Shown one piece after another: positions 1 through 8,453 of a stretch of 26,293 nucleotides of DNA. This DNA comes from Pseudomonadota bacterium. GTDB taxonomy: Bacteria; Pseudomonadota; Alphaproteobacteria; UBA8366; JADFVY01. The translations under genes and the position numbers were made by a program. Where the stretch lies: NCBI GenBank assembly GCA_015222795.1, contig JADFVY010000211.1, positions 1 through 26,293 of the forward strand. The letters run 5' to 3'. A model generated the notes under the pieces. The model was not told the DNA's origin. It worked only from the letters and a program-made list of their open reading frames with translations, and did no database searches. Position 1 is the first letter of the stretch, and each line of letters starts with the position of its first letter.

Positions 1-1253
1 CCCAACGGCATGCCGTTGGGGCCTTGGAGGATAGGCATTGTGAGGGCGGGCACGCCGGCCAGCGTCCAGATCGTACAGAAGGCGGGGCTACCTGTTGCGT
101 CCAGACCCACCGGCGCCTCGCCGCCGGTGGCGGGCGTCAGGATGGCGTCGAACAGGTTGATGATCTCACCGATCTCTGCCTGATAGTCGGCGATCCGGGC
201 AACCGCGGCATTGTAGTCCATTGCCAGCACTTGCTGGCCGCGCTCGATCATCTCGCGCAGCACAGTGCTGAGCCGGTCCTTGCCGTCGCGATATTCCCTG
301 GCGAAGCTTGCCGCAAGGTCCGCCTCCATGATTTGGCGGTGATCTTCCAGCGCGCCGTCGAATATCGGCGGCAGTTCCATGATGCGGATATCGCCGAAAT
401 GTTCGCAGAGTTCGCGCATCGCGTCCTTGGTGGACTCCTCCGCCTGATCCCAGACCGGCGTTCGGATGAACACCAGATTCGGCTTGACCGGCGGTTCCTC
501 GGCCATGATGCGGCTGATTTGCGGGTTGGCGCGCGGACGCGAGTGTGGATCGCGAGAATCATGGCCGATCAGCACGTCGGCCAGCAGCGCCGTATCCTCC
601 AGCGTCCGGCCCATGACGCCAACGGTATCCAGGGGCGGCGACTGCTTCAGAATGCCGTGGCGGGGGATTAATCCGTGACTGGGCTTGAAGCCGAATACGC
701 CGCAATAGGCGGCCGGCCGGATTACCGAACCGTTGGTCTGCGTGCCCACCGCTATCGGAACCATGAAGGACGCCACCGCGGCCGCCGAACCGCTGGACGA
801 TCCGCCCGGTGTTCTGGTGGGGTCGTGCGGATTTTTGGTTTTGCCGGGTGAATAAACAGCCAGTTCCGTTGAGACCGTTTTACCCAGGATGACCGCGCCG
901 GCCTGGCGTAGCCGCTCAACCACGATGCAGTCGTTGTCCGGTTTACGTCCGGCGTGCAGCACCGTGCCGTTCTCGGTCGGCATGTCGGCGGTATCCAGGA
1001 TGTCCTTGACGCCCACCGGCACACCGTGCAGCGGCCCCAGTTTTTCACCCTTCTGGCGCTGGTCCTGCGCGGCCGTTGCCTGGGCCAGGGCGTATTCCCT
1101 GTCCAGGTGGGTCCAGGCGCCGATCTTGTCCTCAACCGCCTCTATGCGGTCGAGGCAGCTTTGCACCAGTTCTTGCGACGTCAATTCGCCGTCCCTGATC
1201 CTGCTGGCGGCTTCGCTGGCGGTCAGGGAAGCGGGAGTAGTATCCTGCGACAT
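1..1253 (-). CDS. Amidase-signature family amidase (3' end cut by window edge)
   Basis: This enzyme hydrolyses a carboxamide to the acid and ammonia; the substrate cannot be read from sequence. The visible 417 residues cover the catalytic core. Lys83 lies in GVKDILDT, the cis-Ser is Ser152 in the GGSSSGS block, and the nucleophile is Ser176 in GTQTNGS. The spacings (69 and 24 residues) match the Ser-cisSer-Lys triad spacing I recall for malonamidase E2. Asn174 replaces the Gly of the common GTxTGGS form. No signal peptide is seen, so it is probably cytoplasmic. The ATG at 1253 starts an N-terminus typical of the family (TASEAASRIRDGELTSQELV), though the ribosome site is weak. It is the last visible gene of the TRAP operon, 47 bases after the small membrane protein gene, so it may act on the imported compound. 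The stop lies outside the window. Confidence 0.93.
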   Translation of the reverse strand, partial: MSQDTTPASLTASEAASRIRDGELTSQELVQSCLDRIEAVEDKIGAWTHLDREYALAQATAAQDQRQKGEKLGPLHGVPVGVKDILDTADMPTENGTVLHAGRKPDNDCIVVERLRQAGAVILGKTVSTELAVYSPGKTKNPHDPTRTPGGSSSGSAAAVASFMVPIAVGTQTNGSVIRPAAYCGVFGFKPSHGLIPRHGILKQSPPLDTVGVMGRTLEDTALLADVLIGHDSRDPHSRPRANPQISRIMAEEPPVKPNLVFIRTPVWDQAEESTKDAMRELCEHFGDIRIMELPPIFDGALEDHRQIMEADLAASFAREYRDGKDRLSTVLREMIERGQQVLAMDYNAAVARIADYQAEIGEIINLFDAILTPATGGEAPVGLDATGSPAFCTIWTLAGVPALTMPILQGPNGMPL

Positions 1254-1300
1254 GTTATTTATCCGTTCGGGCAGGCGCCTGCGGGCAGGGCGTGAAAGGG

Positions 1301-1489
1301 CTATTTTTTAGGGCGCAGGCATGAATCCCAGAAATCGTAGACGACCAGCGCCAGAACGAAGACGCAGATCACCCAGAAGGGCAGCCCGCCCCAAAAGCCG
1401 GCAAAGCCCGTAGAGATGCTTCCCGCCAAGCCAAGGACAAAGGTAGCGATCAAAGCTGTACCAATGAGTCCCGATATTTTTTCCATCAT
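1301..1489 (-). CDS. Small two-helix membrane protein in TRAP operon
   Basis: A 62-residue hydrophobic protein of unknown function. Two membrane helices are predicted by eye at about residues 8-28 and 36-53, with a basic tail (RPKK) and two tandem ATG start codons. It sits 30 bases after dctM and 47 bases before the amidase, on the same strand, so it is very likely co-transcribed. Its position and hydrophobicity argue for a real gene rather than chance, since there is no overlapping gene it could be a shadow of. It could be an accessory subunit of the TRAP permease, but that is inference from context only. I do not recognise a named family. Confidence 0.7.
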   Translation of the reverse strand: MMEKISGLIGTALIATFVLGLAGSISTGFAGFWGGLPFWVICVFVLALVVYDFWDSCLRPKK

Positions 1490-1519
1490 AGCAGCAGACC
1501 TTATTTTTCTCTTTGCCGA

Positions 1520-2887
1520 TCAGGGTATGTACTTGCCAAACAGCCAGTCAGGCAACCACAGCGCAATGCCCGGGAACTGATACATCAAGACCATGGTGAA
1601 TATAACAATGGCCAGATATGGCATGATGCCCCTGAAGATATCCATCAATTCGATCGCGTTTCCCAGCACCCCCTTCAGGTAATAAGCCGACATGGCCATT
1701 GGCGGAGTAAGGAACGACGTTTGCAGGTTGAGCGCTACCAGCATGGCGAAGAAATAGGGGTTAACATCGAAGGCGGGCAGCATGGGCAGGAAAATCGGCA
1801 CGAAAATAATCAGAATTTCGGACCATTCCAGGGGCCAGCCGAGAAGGAAGATGATGATCTGCACCAGGACCAGGAATTGCCATGAAGCAAGATCAAGGCC
1901 GAGAACGAAATGTTCGATAATTTCGTGACCGCCAAGGTAGGAAAAAACCGATGCAAAGGTCCATGATCCGACAAACAGCCAGCAGACCATGGCGGTCGCC
2001 TTGGCCGTCAGGTAGACGGACTCTTTAAGCATTACCCAGTTGAGTGAGCGATACATTGCCGCCAGCAGGAGGCCGCCAAATGCGCCCATTGCAGCGGCTT
2101 CCGCGGGCGTCGCCAGGCCGCCCAGGATCGAGCCGAGCACCAGCATGATGAGCGCGGTCAACGGTACGAAAGAGGTCAGCAGTTGCCAGTAAACAACGCG
2201 GGCCGGCGGCACATCCTCCTCGCGCGGCTTGGGGGCGATCGACGGGTTGATGAAAACTCGAATGATAACATAGACGATATATGAGCCGGCCAGCAGGAAC
2301 CCCGGAAAAACGGCCGCGGCGTACAGGCGCAGAGGCGAAAGTTCCGCAATTGCCGCATAAACGATCAGCATGATCGAAGGCGGAATCAAAATACCAAGCG
2401 TCCCGCCGGCACAGATGACACCGGAAGCAAAACTCTTGTCATATTTGGCCGCGGCCATGGCCGGAAACGCCAGAAGTCCCATCAGGGTAACAACCGCGCC
2501 GACGATGCCGCTGGCGGTGGAAAACACGGCGCAGGTGATCAAGGCGGCGATCGCCATGGATCCCGGCAGATTACGCGCCGCCATTTGCAGTGCGTAGAAC
2601 AGCTTGTTGACGATGTTGGCGCGCTCAACCACATAGCCCATGAACAGGAACAGCGGGATAGCGACCAGCGTGTCGTTTTCCATCACCGAATAAGTGTTCT
2701 GGTTCAACAGATAAAATATCTTGTTGTTGAACACATCGGTTATTGTCTGGATGCTGCCGGCCTCGTAATAGGCGTAGTAGCCAAAGCCGATGCCCATGGC
2801 GAGCAGCGTGAAGGCCACCGGGAATCCCAGCAGCACCATCACGATGAAAAGCGACAACATTAAAAGTGCGACTTCGGGGTTCGTCAT
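1520..2887 (-). CDS. dctM: TRAP transporter large permease subunit (DctM type)
   Basis: This is the large membrane subunit of a tripartite ATP-independent periplasmic transporter. It carries out ion-coupled uptake of the solute delivered by the binding protein. The 455 residues are almost wholly hydrophobic, with about a dozen membrane helices. Family hallmarks are visible: VAIPLFLFMGYVVERANI (about 75-92), the GTLGILIPPS loop (162-171), and ATPAEAAAMGA (about 259-269). The length suits the larger-subunit class often labelled mannitol/chloroaromatic. It starts with ATG 45 bases after dctQ and is followed at 30 bases by the small membrane protein gene. The symbol is generic for the family and does not imply C4-dicarboxylate as substrate. 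Confidence 0.95.
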   Translation of the reverse strand: MTNPEVALLMLSLFIVMVLLGFPVAFTLLAMGIGFGYYAYYEAGSIQTITDVFNNKIFYLLNQNTYSVMENDTLVAIPLFLFMGYVVERANIVNKLFYALQMAARNLPGSMAIAALITCAVFSTASGIVGAVVTLMGLLAFPAMAAAKYDKSFASGVICAGGTLGILIPPSIMLIVYAAIAELSPLRLYAAAVFPGFLLAGSYIVYVIIRVFINPSIAPKPREEDVPPARVVYWQLLTSFVPLTALIMLVLGSILGGLATPAEAAAMGAFGGLLLAAMYRSLNWVMLKESVYLTAKATAMVCWLFVGSWTFASVFSYLGGHEIIEHFVLGLDLASWQFLVLVQIIIFLLGWPLEWSEILIIFVPIFLPMLPAFDVNPYFFAMLVALNLQTSFLTPPMAMSAYYLKGVLGNAIELMDIFRGIMPYLAIVIFTMVLMYQFPGIALWLPDWLFGKYIP

Positions 2888-2932
2888 CCTGCGGCGGGCT
2901 CCGTCTTACCAGGTAAGTTTAAAAAACAAGAG

Positions 2933-3508
2933 TTATTTGGTTTCAAGGCCAGTTGCCTGGCCTTTCAAAAGGTCTTCCGTTTCGCGGGCATCTTCCAGCC
3001 GCGGCAACCACTTATTCGTCTTCATCGCCATGATACACCGCATGCATTCCGCAACGCCCTGAATGATCATCAGCCCACCGGCCAGGGGAATCAGGGTTTT
3101 AAAGAAATAAATCTGGATGCGAGCCGGGCTGTTCCAACTGACTTCCTTGTAACGCCATGAGTCGGAAGCGATTTCCCACCCGTACCAGAACAGGGCGAAC
3201 ATGCCCGGGAAAAAGAAGATGATGTATAAAGTTAAATCGATACGAGCCTGCCAGCGAACCGCCAGCAGACGATACACCACATCCGCGCGCACATGGGAGT
3301 CCTGGGCGAGGGCATATGGCCCGGCCATCAGGAACAGCGCGCCGTACATCTGCACCATCATGTCGAACACCCAGACGGTAGGCGCGTTCAGGACATAACG
3401 GACGAAAACCTCATATGCCACGGAAAGGGTCAAAATCAGAATACACCAGCCAAAAGAACGGCCGATCCAGATGTTGAGTTGCTCTATTCCATGAATGATG
3501 GATGTCAA
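2933..3508 (-). CDS. dctQ: TRAP transporter small permease subunit (DctQ type)
   Basis: The small membrane subunit of the TRAP transporter, which pairs with the DctM protein. The 191 residues hold four predicted helices at about 17-38, 48-68, 91-112 and 137-160. Conserved features include Arg37 and Trp46 between helices 1 and 2, and DSHVRADVV (70-78) after helix 2, as expected for the family. The start codon is TTG at 3508. It is supported by an AGGAGA site seven bases upstream and by the absence of any other Met before residue 50. The gene lies between dctP and dctM, separated from dctP by a strong stem-loop that probably lowers its expression relative to the binding protein. Confidence 0.92.
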   Translation of the reverse strand: MTSIIHGIEQLNIWIGRSFGWCILILTLSVAYEVFVRYVLNAPTVWVFDMMVQMYGALFLMAGPYALAQDSHVRADVVYRLLAVRWQARIDLTLYIIFFFPGMFALFWYGWEIASDSWRYKEVSWNSPARIQIYFFKTLIPLAGGLMIIQGVAECMRCIMAMKTNKWLPRLEDARETEDLLKGQATGLETK

Positions 3509-3515
3509 GGCCAGT

Positions 3516-3521
3516 TCTCCT
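3516..3521 (-). promoter_or_regulatory. Ribosome binding site that sets the TTG start of dctQ
   Basis: On the minus strand AGGAGA sits seven bases before the TTG at 3508. No ATG or GTG lies at a usable distance, so this site is the reason to accept the rare start codon. Confidence 0.65.
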
Positions 3522-3543
3522 GCCTTTATAGTTTTAGATATTA

Positions 3544-3569
3544 GAGGGACAGCCTTTGGGCTGTCCCTC
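3544..3569 (-). terminator. Intra-operon stem-loop between dctP and dctQ
   Basis: A perfect 11-bp inverted repeat (GAGGGACAGCC and its complement) with a four-base loop lies in the 107-base gap after dctP. No strong U run follows it on the minus strand, so full termination is unlikely. It more likely protects the 3' end of the dctP message or attenuates read-through, giving more binding protein than permease. Confidence 0.75.
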
Positions 3570-3615
3570 CATACCGGGGCAATCTTGCGTAACGGTCACG
3601 CAAGGACACATTCGA

Positions 3616-4734
3616 TCAACCGAAGTGATGCTTGTAGGCCAGGCCGTAATCCGGCTGGTTCAGAAGCAGGTAGTTCATCACCTTCTTGGCATAGACCTTC
3701 TGCGACTCGACCACCTTGGCGAAGAACGGGTCTTCACTGGAGATCCGGTCGACAACGATATCCCACGCCTTCAACTGGTCTTCCATGACAGAGTCGGGGG
3801 TGCGGTATACGTTGACGCCGTGCTTTTCTTTCAGCTTGATCAGGTCATCGGCATAACGAAGGGTGCTGTACCAGTAAAAGTTCGAGTTCTCGGCCTCTGA
3901 CGCGTACCTGAGAATGTTCTGATGTTCCTTCGACAGCGAATTGAACTTCTTCGCGTTGAAGGTGACCTCAAAGCATTCCTGCGACTGATGGAAGCTGGCC
4001 AGATGGTAATGCTTGGAAACGTCCTGCATGCCAAAGTCGCTGTCCGAGGTCGGATTATTGAACTCGGCTGCATCGATCAGGCCGCTCTTCATCGCCGGCT
4101 GGATTTCACCGCCAGGCAACTGCACGACCGACATGCCCATTTCCAGCAGAACGTCTGCGGCCAGGCCAACGGTGCGGTACTTCAGGCCCTTCATCTGATC
4201 GGAGCCCTTGATCTCTTCCTTGAACCAACCCAGCGGCTGCGCCGGCATCGGGCTGTTGAAGAAGCTAACCAGGTTGAGGCCCAGGCTGTCCATCAGTTCA
4301 TTGAACAGTTCCATGCCGCCGCCATAATGGATCCAGCCGAGCATTTCCTGCGCCGACCAGCCGAAGCAGGGACCGGTTCCGAACAGGGAAGCCGCCTTGG
4401 ACTTGGAATACCAGTAAGCGGGAACGTAATGCGCGCCATCGAGGACGCCGCGATGCACAGCATCCTGCATCTGGCTGGTCTTGACCACGGAGTCAACCGA
4501 CAGTAGATCGATCTTCAGGCTATCGGTCATGGCGTTCACGCGGGCAACATAGTTCTTGGCATCTTCAAGGAAAATGCCGCCGCCCCAGGCGGCCTGAACC
4601 TTCAGGGTAACCGGAGCAGCCCTGGAAACACTCGGCATCGAAACGGCTGCGGCGGTACCCGCGGCAGCGCCAACACCTACTTTAAGAAATTTTCTGCGGC
4701 TGGCCGTCTTGGCCTCTGAGACCTTGTTTGTCAT
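3616..4734 (-). CDS. dctP: TRAP transporter substrate-binding protein (DctP/TakP-like), Tat-exported
   Basis: The periplasmic binding protein that captures the solute, probably an organic acid, for the DctQM permease. The N-terminus carries a twin-arginine signal, SRRKFLK at 12-18, then an Ala-rich hydrophobic stretch and a likely cleavage site near SRAA (37-40). The 372-residue length and the TakP-like order of motifs suit the family. Arg187 in the KYRTVGLAADVL segment is the likely carboxylate-binding arginine, and DAAEFNNPTSDSDFG (221-235) lies where the family has its second ligand-contact segment. A very strong Shine-Dalgarno sequence (GAGGAGG) precedes the ATG. This is the first gene of the TRAP operon. 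TakP from Rhodobacter binds 2-oxoacids; the neighbouring 2-hydroxyacid dehydrogenase makes a related substrate plausible, but it is not proven. Confidence 0.93.
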   Translation of the reverse strand: MTNKVSEAKTASRRKFLKVGVGAAAGTAAAVSMPSVSRAAPVTLKVQAAWGGGIFLEDAKNYVARVNAMTDSLKIDLLSVDSVVKTSQMQDAVHRGVLDGAHYVPAYWYSKSKAASLFGTGPCFGWSAQEMLGWIHYGGGMELFNELMDSLGLNLVSFFNSPMPAQPLGWFKEEIKGSDQMKGLKYRTVGLAADVLLEMGMSVVQLPGGEIQPAMKSGLIDAAEFNNPTSDSDFGMQDVSKHYHLASFHQSQECFEVTFNAKKFNSLSKEHQNILRYASEAENSNFYWYSTLRYADDLIKLKEKHGVNVYRTPDSVMEDQLKAWDIVVDRISSEDPFFAKVVESQKVYAKKVMNYLLLNQPDYGLAYKHHFG

Positions 4735-5034
4735 TGGTTTCCTCCTCTGGACTTCAAGGTATTAAAATGAAGCGCGTATGGTGCGCAGCCGGCAAAACCG
4801 GAAAATCGCGCACTGTCCCGCTTTAGAATACTAACACTGAACCTCGGATGAATATGGAATGGCTCCCTGTCCGATATCCTTGAGTTAACCGTTACGTCCC
4901 GCGAGGCACGCTCCGGCAGCCACAAAGTTCAACATTTTCGGCGTCGGTGCAACATAAATTGCAAATTGTATGCGATTCAAAAGGTTAGCCGATTATTTAT
5001 CATCTGCACACTTACGGGGCGGCTCAATTGTTTC
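4735..5034. other. 300-bp intergenic region upstream of the TRAP operon
   Basis: No gene is supported here. It must contain the leader and probably the promoter of dctP on the minus strand. An extended -10-like TGTTAGTAT (minus strand, 4828-4836) is the best element I see, but it has no matching -35. A small CCGG-AAAA-type hairpin lies at 4789-4801. I saw no convincing terminator for the hydroxyacid dehydrogenase that ends at 5035, so read-through into dctP is possible. Confidence 0.4.
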
Positions 5035-6000
5035 CTATGCCACCCGATCACCCGGTTCCCGGCCTGCGAATATAGCGTCAAGATTATCGAGCGCTCGATA
5101 ACCCATCGCATCGCGGGTCTCGCGGGTGGCGCTGCCTATATGGGGTAACAGGAACGTGTTGTCCAACTCGCGGTAGCGAGGATCGATCGCCGGTTCGCTA
5201 TTGTATACGTCCAGCCCGGCCGAATACAGCTTGCCCGACTTCAGCGCCGTAACCAGCGCGTCGTCATCCACCAGGGCTCCGCGCGCCGTGTTGATCACGA
5301 TGGCGCCGTCCGGCAACAGACCGATTCGCCGCGCGTTCAACAAACCAGTCGTTTCCGGGGTCGCCGGGCAATTCAGCGACAGCACATCGCAAAGCGGCAA
5401 CATCTCTTCCAGCGATTCGTGGAAAACAGCGCCCTGTTCCAGCGCCGAGTCGATGCGCCGGCGGTTATGGTAATGTACTTCCATGTCGAAACCGCGCATC
5501 CGCCGGGCCACGATCTGGCCCACCCGGCCCATGCCGACGATGCCGACCCGCTTGCCCGTAACCTGGACGCCGACCATGAAAGCCGGGCTCCAGTCCTTCC
5601 AGCCGGCGCCGCGCACCAGGCGCTCGCCCTCACTGGCGCGCCGCGCCGCGCCCAGCATGCAAAGAATGGCGATTTCGGCGGTCGCGTCACTTAGTACATC
5701 CGGCGTGTTGGTGACAATAATCCCGCGCGCGGCGGCCGCCTGAAGATCCACATGGTCCACCCCGACCGAAAAATTGGCGATCGCCTTGACGCAGTCTGGC
5801 AGCCGGGCAATGACCTCGGCGGAGAATCTTTCCGTATGGCAGGGCATGATCGCGTCCACGCCCTCGCTCAGCGCGACCAACTGGTCGCTGGAATAAAGCC
5901 GGTCATCCGGATTCAGCCTGGGTTTGTAGTCCTGGCGCAGTCGGTCTTCGACTGCGGGCGGTAATTTTCTGGTCACCAGAATGACAGGTTTTTCGCTCAT
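5035..6000 (-). CDS. NAD(P)-dependent D-2-hydroxyacid dehydrogenase (glyoxylate/hydroxypyruvate reductase-like)
   Basis: A cytoplasmic oxidoreductase that interconverts a 2-oxoacid and its D-2-hydroxyacid. The 321 residues show the complete family pattern: catalytic Arg240 (NTARG), Glu269 (NSEPAID) and His287 (LPHIGSAT), and a Rossmann GMGRVG at 156-161. The second beta strand ends in HNRRR (178-182), whose arginines favour NADPH, as in glyoxylate/hydroxypyruvate reductases. The N-terminal substrate loop FSVGVDHVD is also typical. The ATG at 6000 has a GAGGA site upstream. The gene points toward the TRAP operon with a 300-base gap, so it may share its substrate range. Exact substrate is not determinable; glyoxylate, hydroxypyruvate or another short 2-oxoacid are the candidates. 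Confidence 0.92.
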   Translation of the reverse strand: MSEKPVILVTRKLPPAVEDRLRQDYKPRLNPDDRLYSSDQLVALSEGVDAIMPCHTERFSAEVIARLPDCVKAIANFSVGVDHVDLQAAAARGIIVTNTPDVLSDATAEIAILCMLGAARRASEGERLVRGAGWKDWSPAFMVGVQVTGKRVGIVGMGRVGQIVARRMRGFDMEVHYHNRRRIDSALEQGAVFHESLEEMLPLCDVLSLNCPATPETTGLLNARRIGLLPDGAIVINTARGALVDDDALVTALKSGKLYSAGLDVYNSEPAIDPRYRELDNTFLLPHIGSATRETRDAMGYRALDNLDAIFAGREPGDRVA

Positions 6001-6182
6001 TTATCATATTTCCTCGACTGTTTTCGGGCCGCATGGGCACAACCGGCGCCCTTGTAACATATTCGTTTACTTTTTCGCGTCATGATGCGTGACCGGTTGG
6101 CCTGACGACACCCTATATGTCGAGAGGCGGAATTTAGCGGCCGGATTGGGAAGCGACACATATTTTTTTGGAGCATTAAATA

Positions 6183-7463
6183 ATGCGAGGGTTGCGCGCC
6201 GGTTTCCTGACAGGCCTGATTCTTTTTCTCGGCGCCTGTACCGTATCGCCCGACCCGGGACCGGAAGCGCGCGCCGCGGCTGAACAGCTTTCCGCCGACA
6301 TTAATGCCCGCAGCGCATTTTACAGCGCCAGCCCGGAACAAAACGAACCCGATATTAAACTGTTTGCACGCGTATTCGAACGGGTCAGGTCCGACTATGT
6401 GCGCTCCGTGGATCAGGATATTCTGCTTGCCGCCGCAGCCACCGCGATCGAGGACGCAGACCCCGAGCCGGGTGAATCCAGCCGTAACTGGCTGGTGGAG
6501 CGCGCCATGAAGGGGATGCTGGAATCGCTGGATCCCTACAGTACCTATTTGCCGGAAAACGAATATACCGCGATGAAGGAATCGATGCATGGTCGCTTTG
6601 GTGGGCTGGGCATCCAGATTGCCGCACCCGAGAAAGGCGGCGGCATCGTCGTGGTGTCGCCTCTGGAAGGAACGCCAGCGGACCGGGCGGGTTTACGACC
6701 CGGTGACATTATCACCCATGTCGACGGCAAAAACATTATGGGAAAAACGCTGCGCGAAGTTGTAAATGAACTGCGCGGCGACGTGGGAACGCGTGTTGTG
6801 TTGACCATTGAACGCGAATCGACCAGCACCTTCGACGTGCCGCTGGTACGCGACGTTATCCGCATGGATATTGTCAAGTGGCGCCTTGAAGGTGAGTTCG
6901 GTTATTTGCGGATTGCCAGTTTTACCGAGAACGCGGCCGAGGAAGTAGAGGATGCCGTTCAGGAAATCCGGCAGCATCTCGGCGGTCGCATGGCTGGCCT
7001 GATCATTGACCTGCGCAACAATCCGGGCGGTCTGCTGATCGAGTCCGTTGCCGTTTCCGACGCTTTTATCGAAAGCGGCGATATCGTGTCGACCAAAGGC
7101 CGCAAGAGAAAACAGCGCTACCGCGCCACGGCCGGCGACATTGTCGGCGGCTTGCCGATCGTCGTCTTGATCAACAAGGGCTCTGCCTCGGCCGCGGAAA
7201 TTCTCGCCGGCGCATTGAAGGACCATGACCGCGCCATCCTCATCGGTGGCCGCAGCTATGGCAAGGGCACGGTCCAGACGATTATTCCGATGGGTCGGGG
7301 GACGGCGATGAAACTGACGACCGCCCGGTATTTCCGGCCGCTCGGCGAGTCCGTCGATGGCGGCATCCAGCCCGACGTTGAGGCAGAAGACGATATCCAG
7401 ACCGAACTGGACGAAGGCCTCGCGCGCGCCATCGCCGAACTCAGCCGCATGGCCAGCCTCTAA
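6183..7463 (+). CDS. ctpA: S41 family C-terminal processing peptidase, lipoprotein
   Basis: A serine protease of the CtpA/Tsp family that trims or degrades envelope proteins from their C-termini. The N-terminus has a lipoprotein signal with lipobox LGAC (Cys19). Thr20 at +2 predicts outer-membrane sorting. A PDZ domain spans about residues 137-210 (GRFGGLGIQI to VVLTIE). The protease core includes LIIDLRNNPGG (273-283), the nucleophile Ser336 in NKGSASAAEI and the general base Lys361 in RSYGKGTVQT; their 25-residue spacing is as in known members. At 426 residues it is a normal length for the family. It stands alone on the plus strand, divergent from the hydroxyacid dehydrogenase and convergent with the ribokinase, with only 24 bases between their ends. 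A GGAG lies about ten bases before the ATG. Confidence 0.95.
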   Translation: MRGLRAGFLTGLILFLGACTVSPDPGPEARAAAEQLSADINARSAFYSASPEQNEPDIKLFARVFERVRSDYVRSVDQDILLAAAATAIEDADPEPGESSRNWLVERAMKGMLESLDPYSTYLPENEYTAMKESMHGRFGGLGIQIAAPEKGGGIVVVSPLEGTPADRAGLRPGDIITHVDGKNIMGKTLREVVNELRGDVGTRVVLTIERESTSTFDVPLVRDVIRMDIVKWRLEGEFGYLRIASFTENAAEEVEDAVQEIRQHLGGRMAGLIIDLRNNPGGLLIESVAVSDAFIESGDIVSTKGRKRKQRYRATAGDIVGGLPIVVLINKGSASAAEILAGALKDHDRAILIGGRSYGKGTVQTIIPMGRGTAMKLTTARYFRPLGESVDGGIQPDVEAEDDIQTELDEGLARAIAELSRMASL

Positions 7464-7487
7464 AAATTTTCCGCTTGCGTGGGCGGC

Positions 7488-8420
7488 TCAGGCCCGTTCC
7501 CCCAGTCGCCTGCCCTCGGGTAAATTCGCAAGGCTTGCCTCGATAGCGTCCTGATCGGGCAGACTGCTCTGTGATCCCGCTATCCGGCAGGCGAGACCAG
7601 CGCCGGCCGAGGCACGGCAGAGTGCATCGTATAGCCCCATTCCATTGTCCAGCGCCGCCGCCAATCCGCCGCAGAACGCATCGCCCGCCGCCGTGGTATC
7701 GACCGGCGCGATCGGCAGGGCCGGGATCGAATAACCGCCATCCGGCCCGAAAGCCAGCGCGCCGGCGCCACCCAGCGTAACAATGCAGGTCAGCCCATAT
7801 CGTTGTGCCAGCAACCGCGGTACCCGGGTCGGCTGGTCCGTGTCCAGGCCCAACTCACCAGCCAGCGTCGCCGCCTCGATCTCGTTGGCCACCAGGTAAT
7901 CGACCGACCGCAGGACGGTCTCGGGCACCATGCCGGCCGGCGCCATGTTTAGGAGTACTCTTGCGCCGACGGCCTTAGCCCGCTCGATGATAGCCCAGTT
8001 TTCCTTGGCGGGGACTTCCATCTGCAGGGACACCAGGGTATCGGGGCCCAGTGCCGAATCTGGGACCTGGGACGCGCGCGCGTCCAGATTGGCGCCGCTC
8101 GCCACGACGATCGAATTTTCGCCACCGGAATCCACCCAGATGGTTGCGGCTCCGGTTGGCCGTTCCGAAACCGCGACTCCGTCCAGTCCGACGCCGGCCT
8201 CGCGCAACATGACCAGTGCTCGGTCCGCGAAGCCGTAAGGGCCCACTTGCCCGAACAATAAGGTAGTCGCCCCGGCACGGGCGGCGGCCACGGCGGTATT
8301 CGCCCCTTTGCCGCCTGGATAGAGATTGTATGCGTCGGACAACACGGTCTCGCCCGGCCGCGGCAAGGCGTGGACCTGGATGACCATGTCTATATTAATC
8401 GAGCCGAAGACGACGATCAT
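7488..8420 (-). CDS. rbsK: Ribokinase, PfkB family carbohydrate kinase
   Basis: A cytoplasmic sugar kinase, expected to phosphorylate ribose at O5 with ATP. The 310 residues contain both family signatures: GGKGANTAVAAARAG (36-50) in the sugar-binding region, and DTTAAGDAFCGGL (241-253), where Asp247 is the catalytic base and the GAGD-like turn forms the anion hole. The N-terminal GSINIDMV (6-13) has the ribokinase-type Asn/Asp substrate contacts. A segment ANEIEAATL (178-186) matches the NExE-type motif of the family. The gene is last in the dpp-usp-rbsK series, 33 bases after the stress protein gene, so it is probably co-transcribed. No ribose transporter or repressor is visible, so another pentose or nucleoside-derived sugar remains possible. 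Confidence 0.92.
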   Translation of the reverse strand: MIVVFGSINIDMVIQVHALPRPGETVLSDAYNLYPGGKGANTAVAAARAGATTLLFGQVGPYGFADRALVMLREAGVGLDGVAVSERPTGAATIWVDSGGENSIVVASGANLDARASQVPDSALGPDTLVSLQMEVPAKENWAIIERAKAVGARVLLNMAPAGMVPETVLRSVDYLVANEIEAATLAGELGLDTDQPTRVPRLLAQRYGLTCIVTLGGAGALAFGPDGGYSIPALPIAPVDTTAAGDAFCGGLAAALDNGMGLYDALCRASAGAGLACRIAGSQSSLPDQDAIEASLANLPEGRRLGERA

Positions 8421-8453
8421 GCGGCGGCGGTCCTTTCGCTTAACACTTCAAAA

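Noticed and set aside
1..20. A perfect 20-bp palindrome at the left edge.
   Set aside because: It lies inside the amidase coding frame, over the conserved PNGMPLG segment, so codon choice for that motif explains it.
4735..5034. A possible sigma54 promoter upstream of dctP, as known for some dct systems.
   Set aside because: I could not find the required GG-N10-GC pair with a good surrounding consensus.
5997..6590. A 197-codon minus-strand frame overlapping the start of the S41 protease gene.
   Set aside because: It overlaps the lipoprotein signal and N-terminus of a clear protease on the other strand and lacks any recognisable feature.
7464..7487. A shared bidirectional terminator between the convergent protease and ribokinase genes.
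   Set aside because: The 24-base gap holds no inverted repeat, only a short A/T run.
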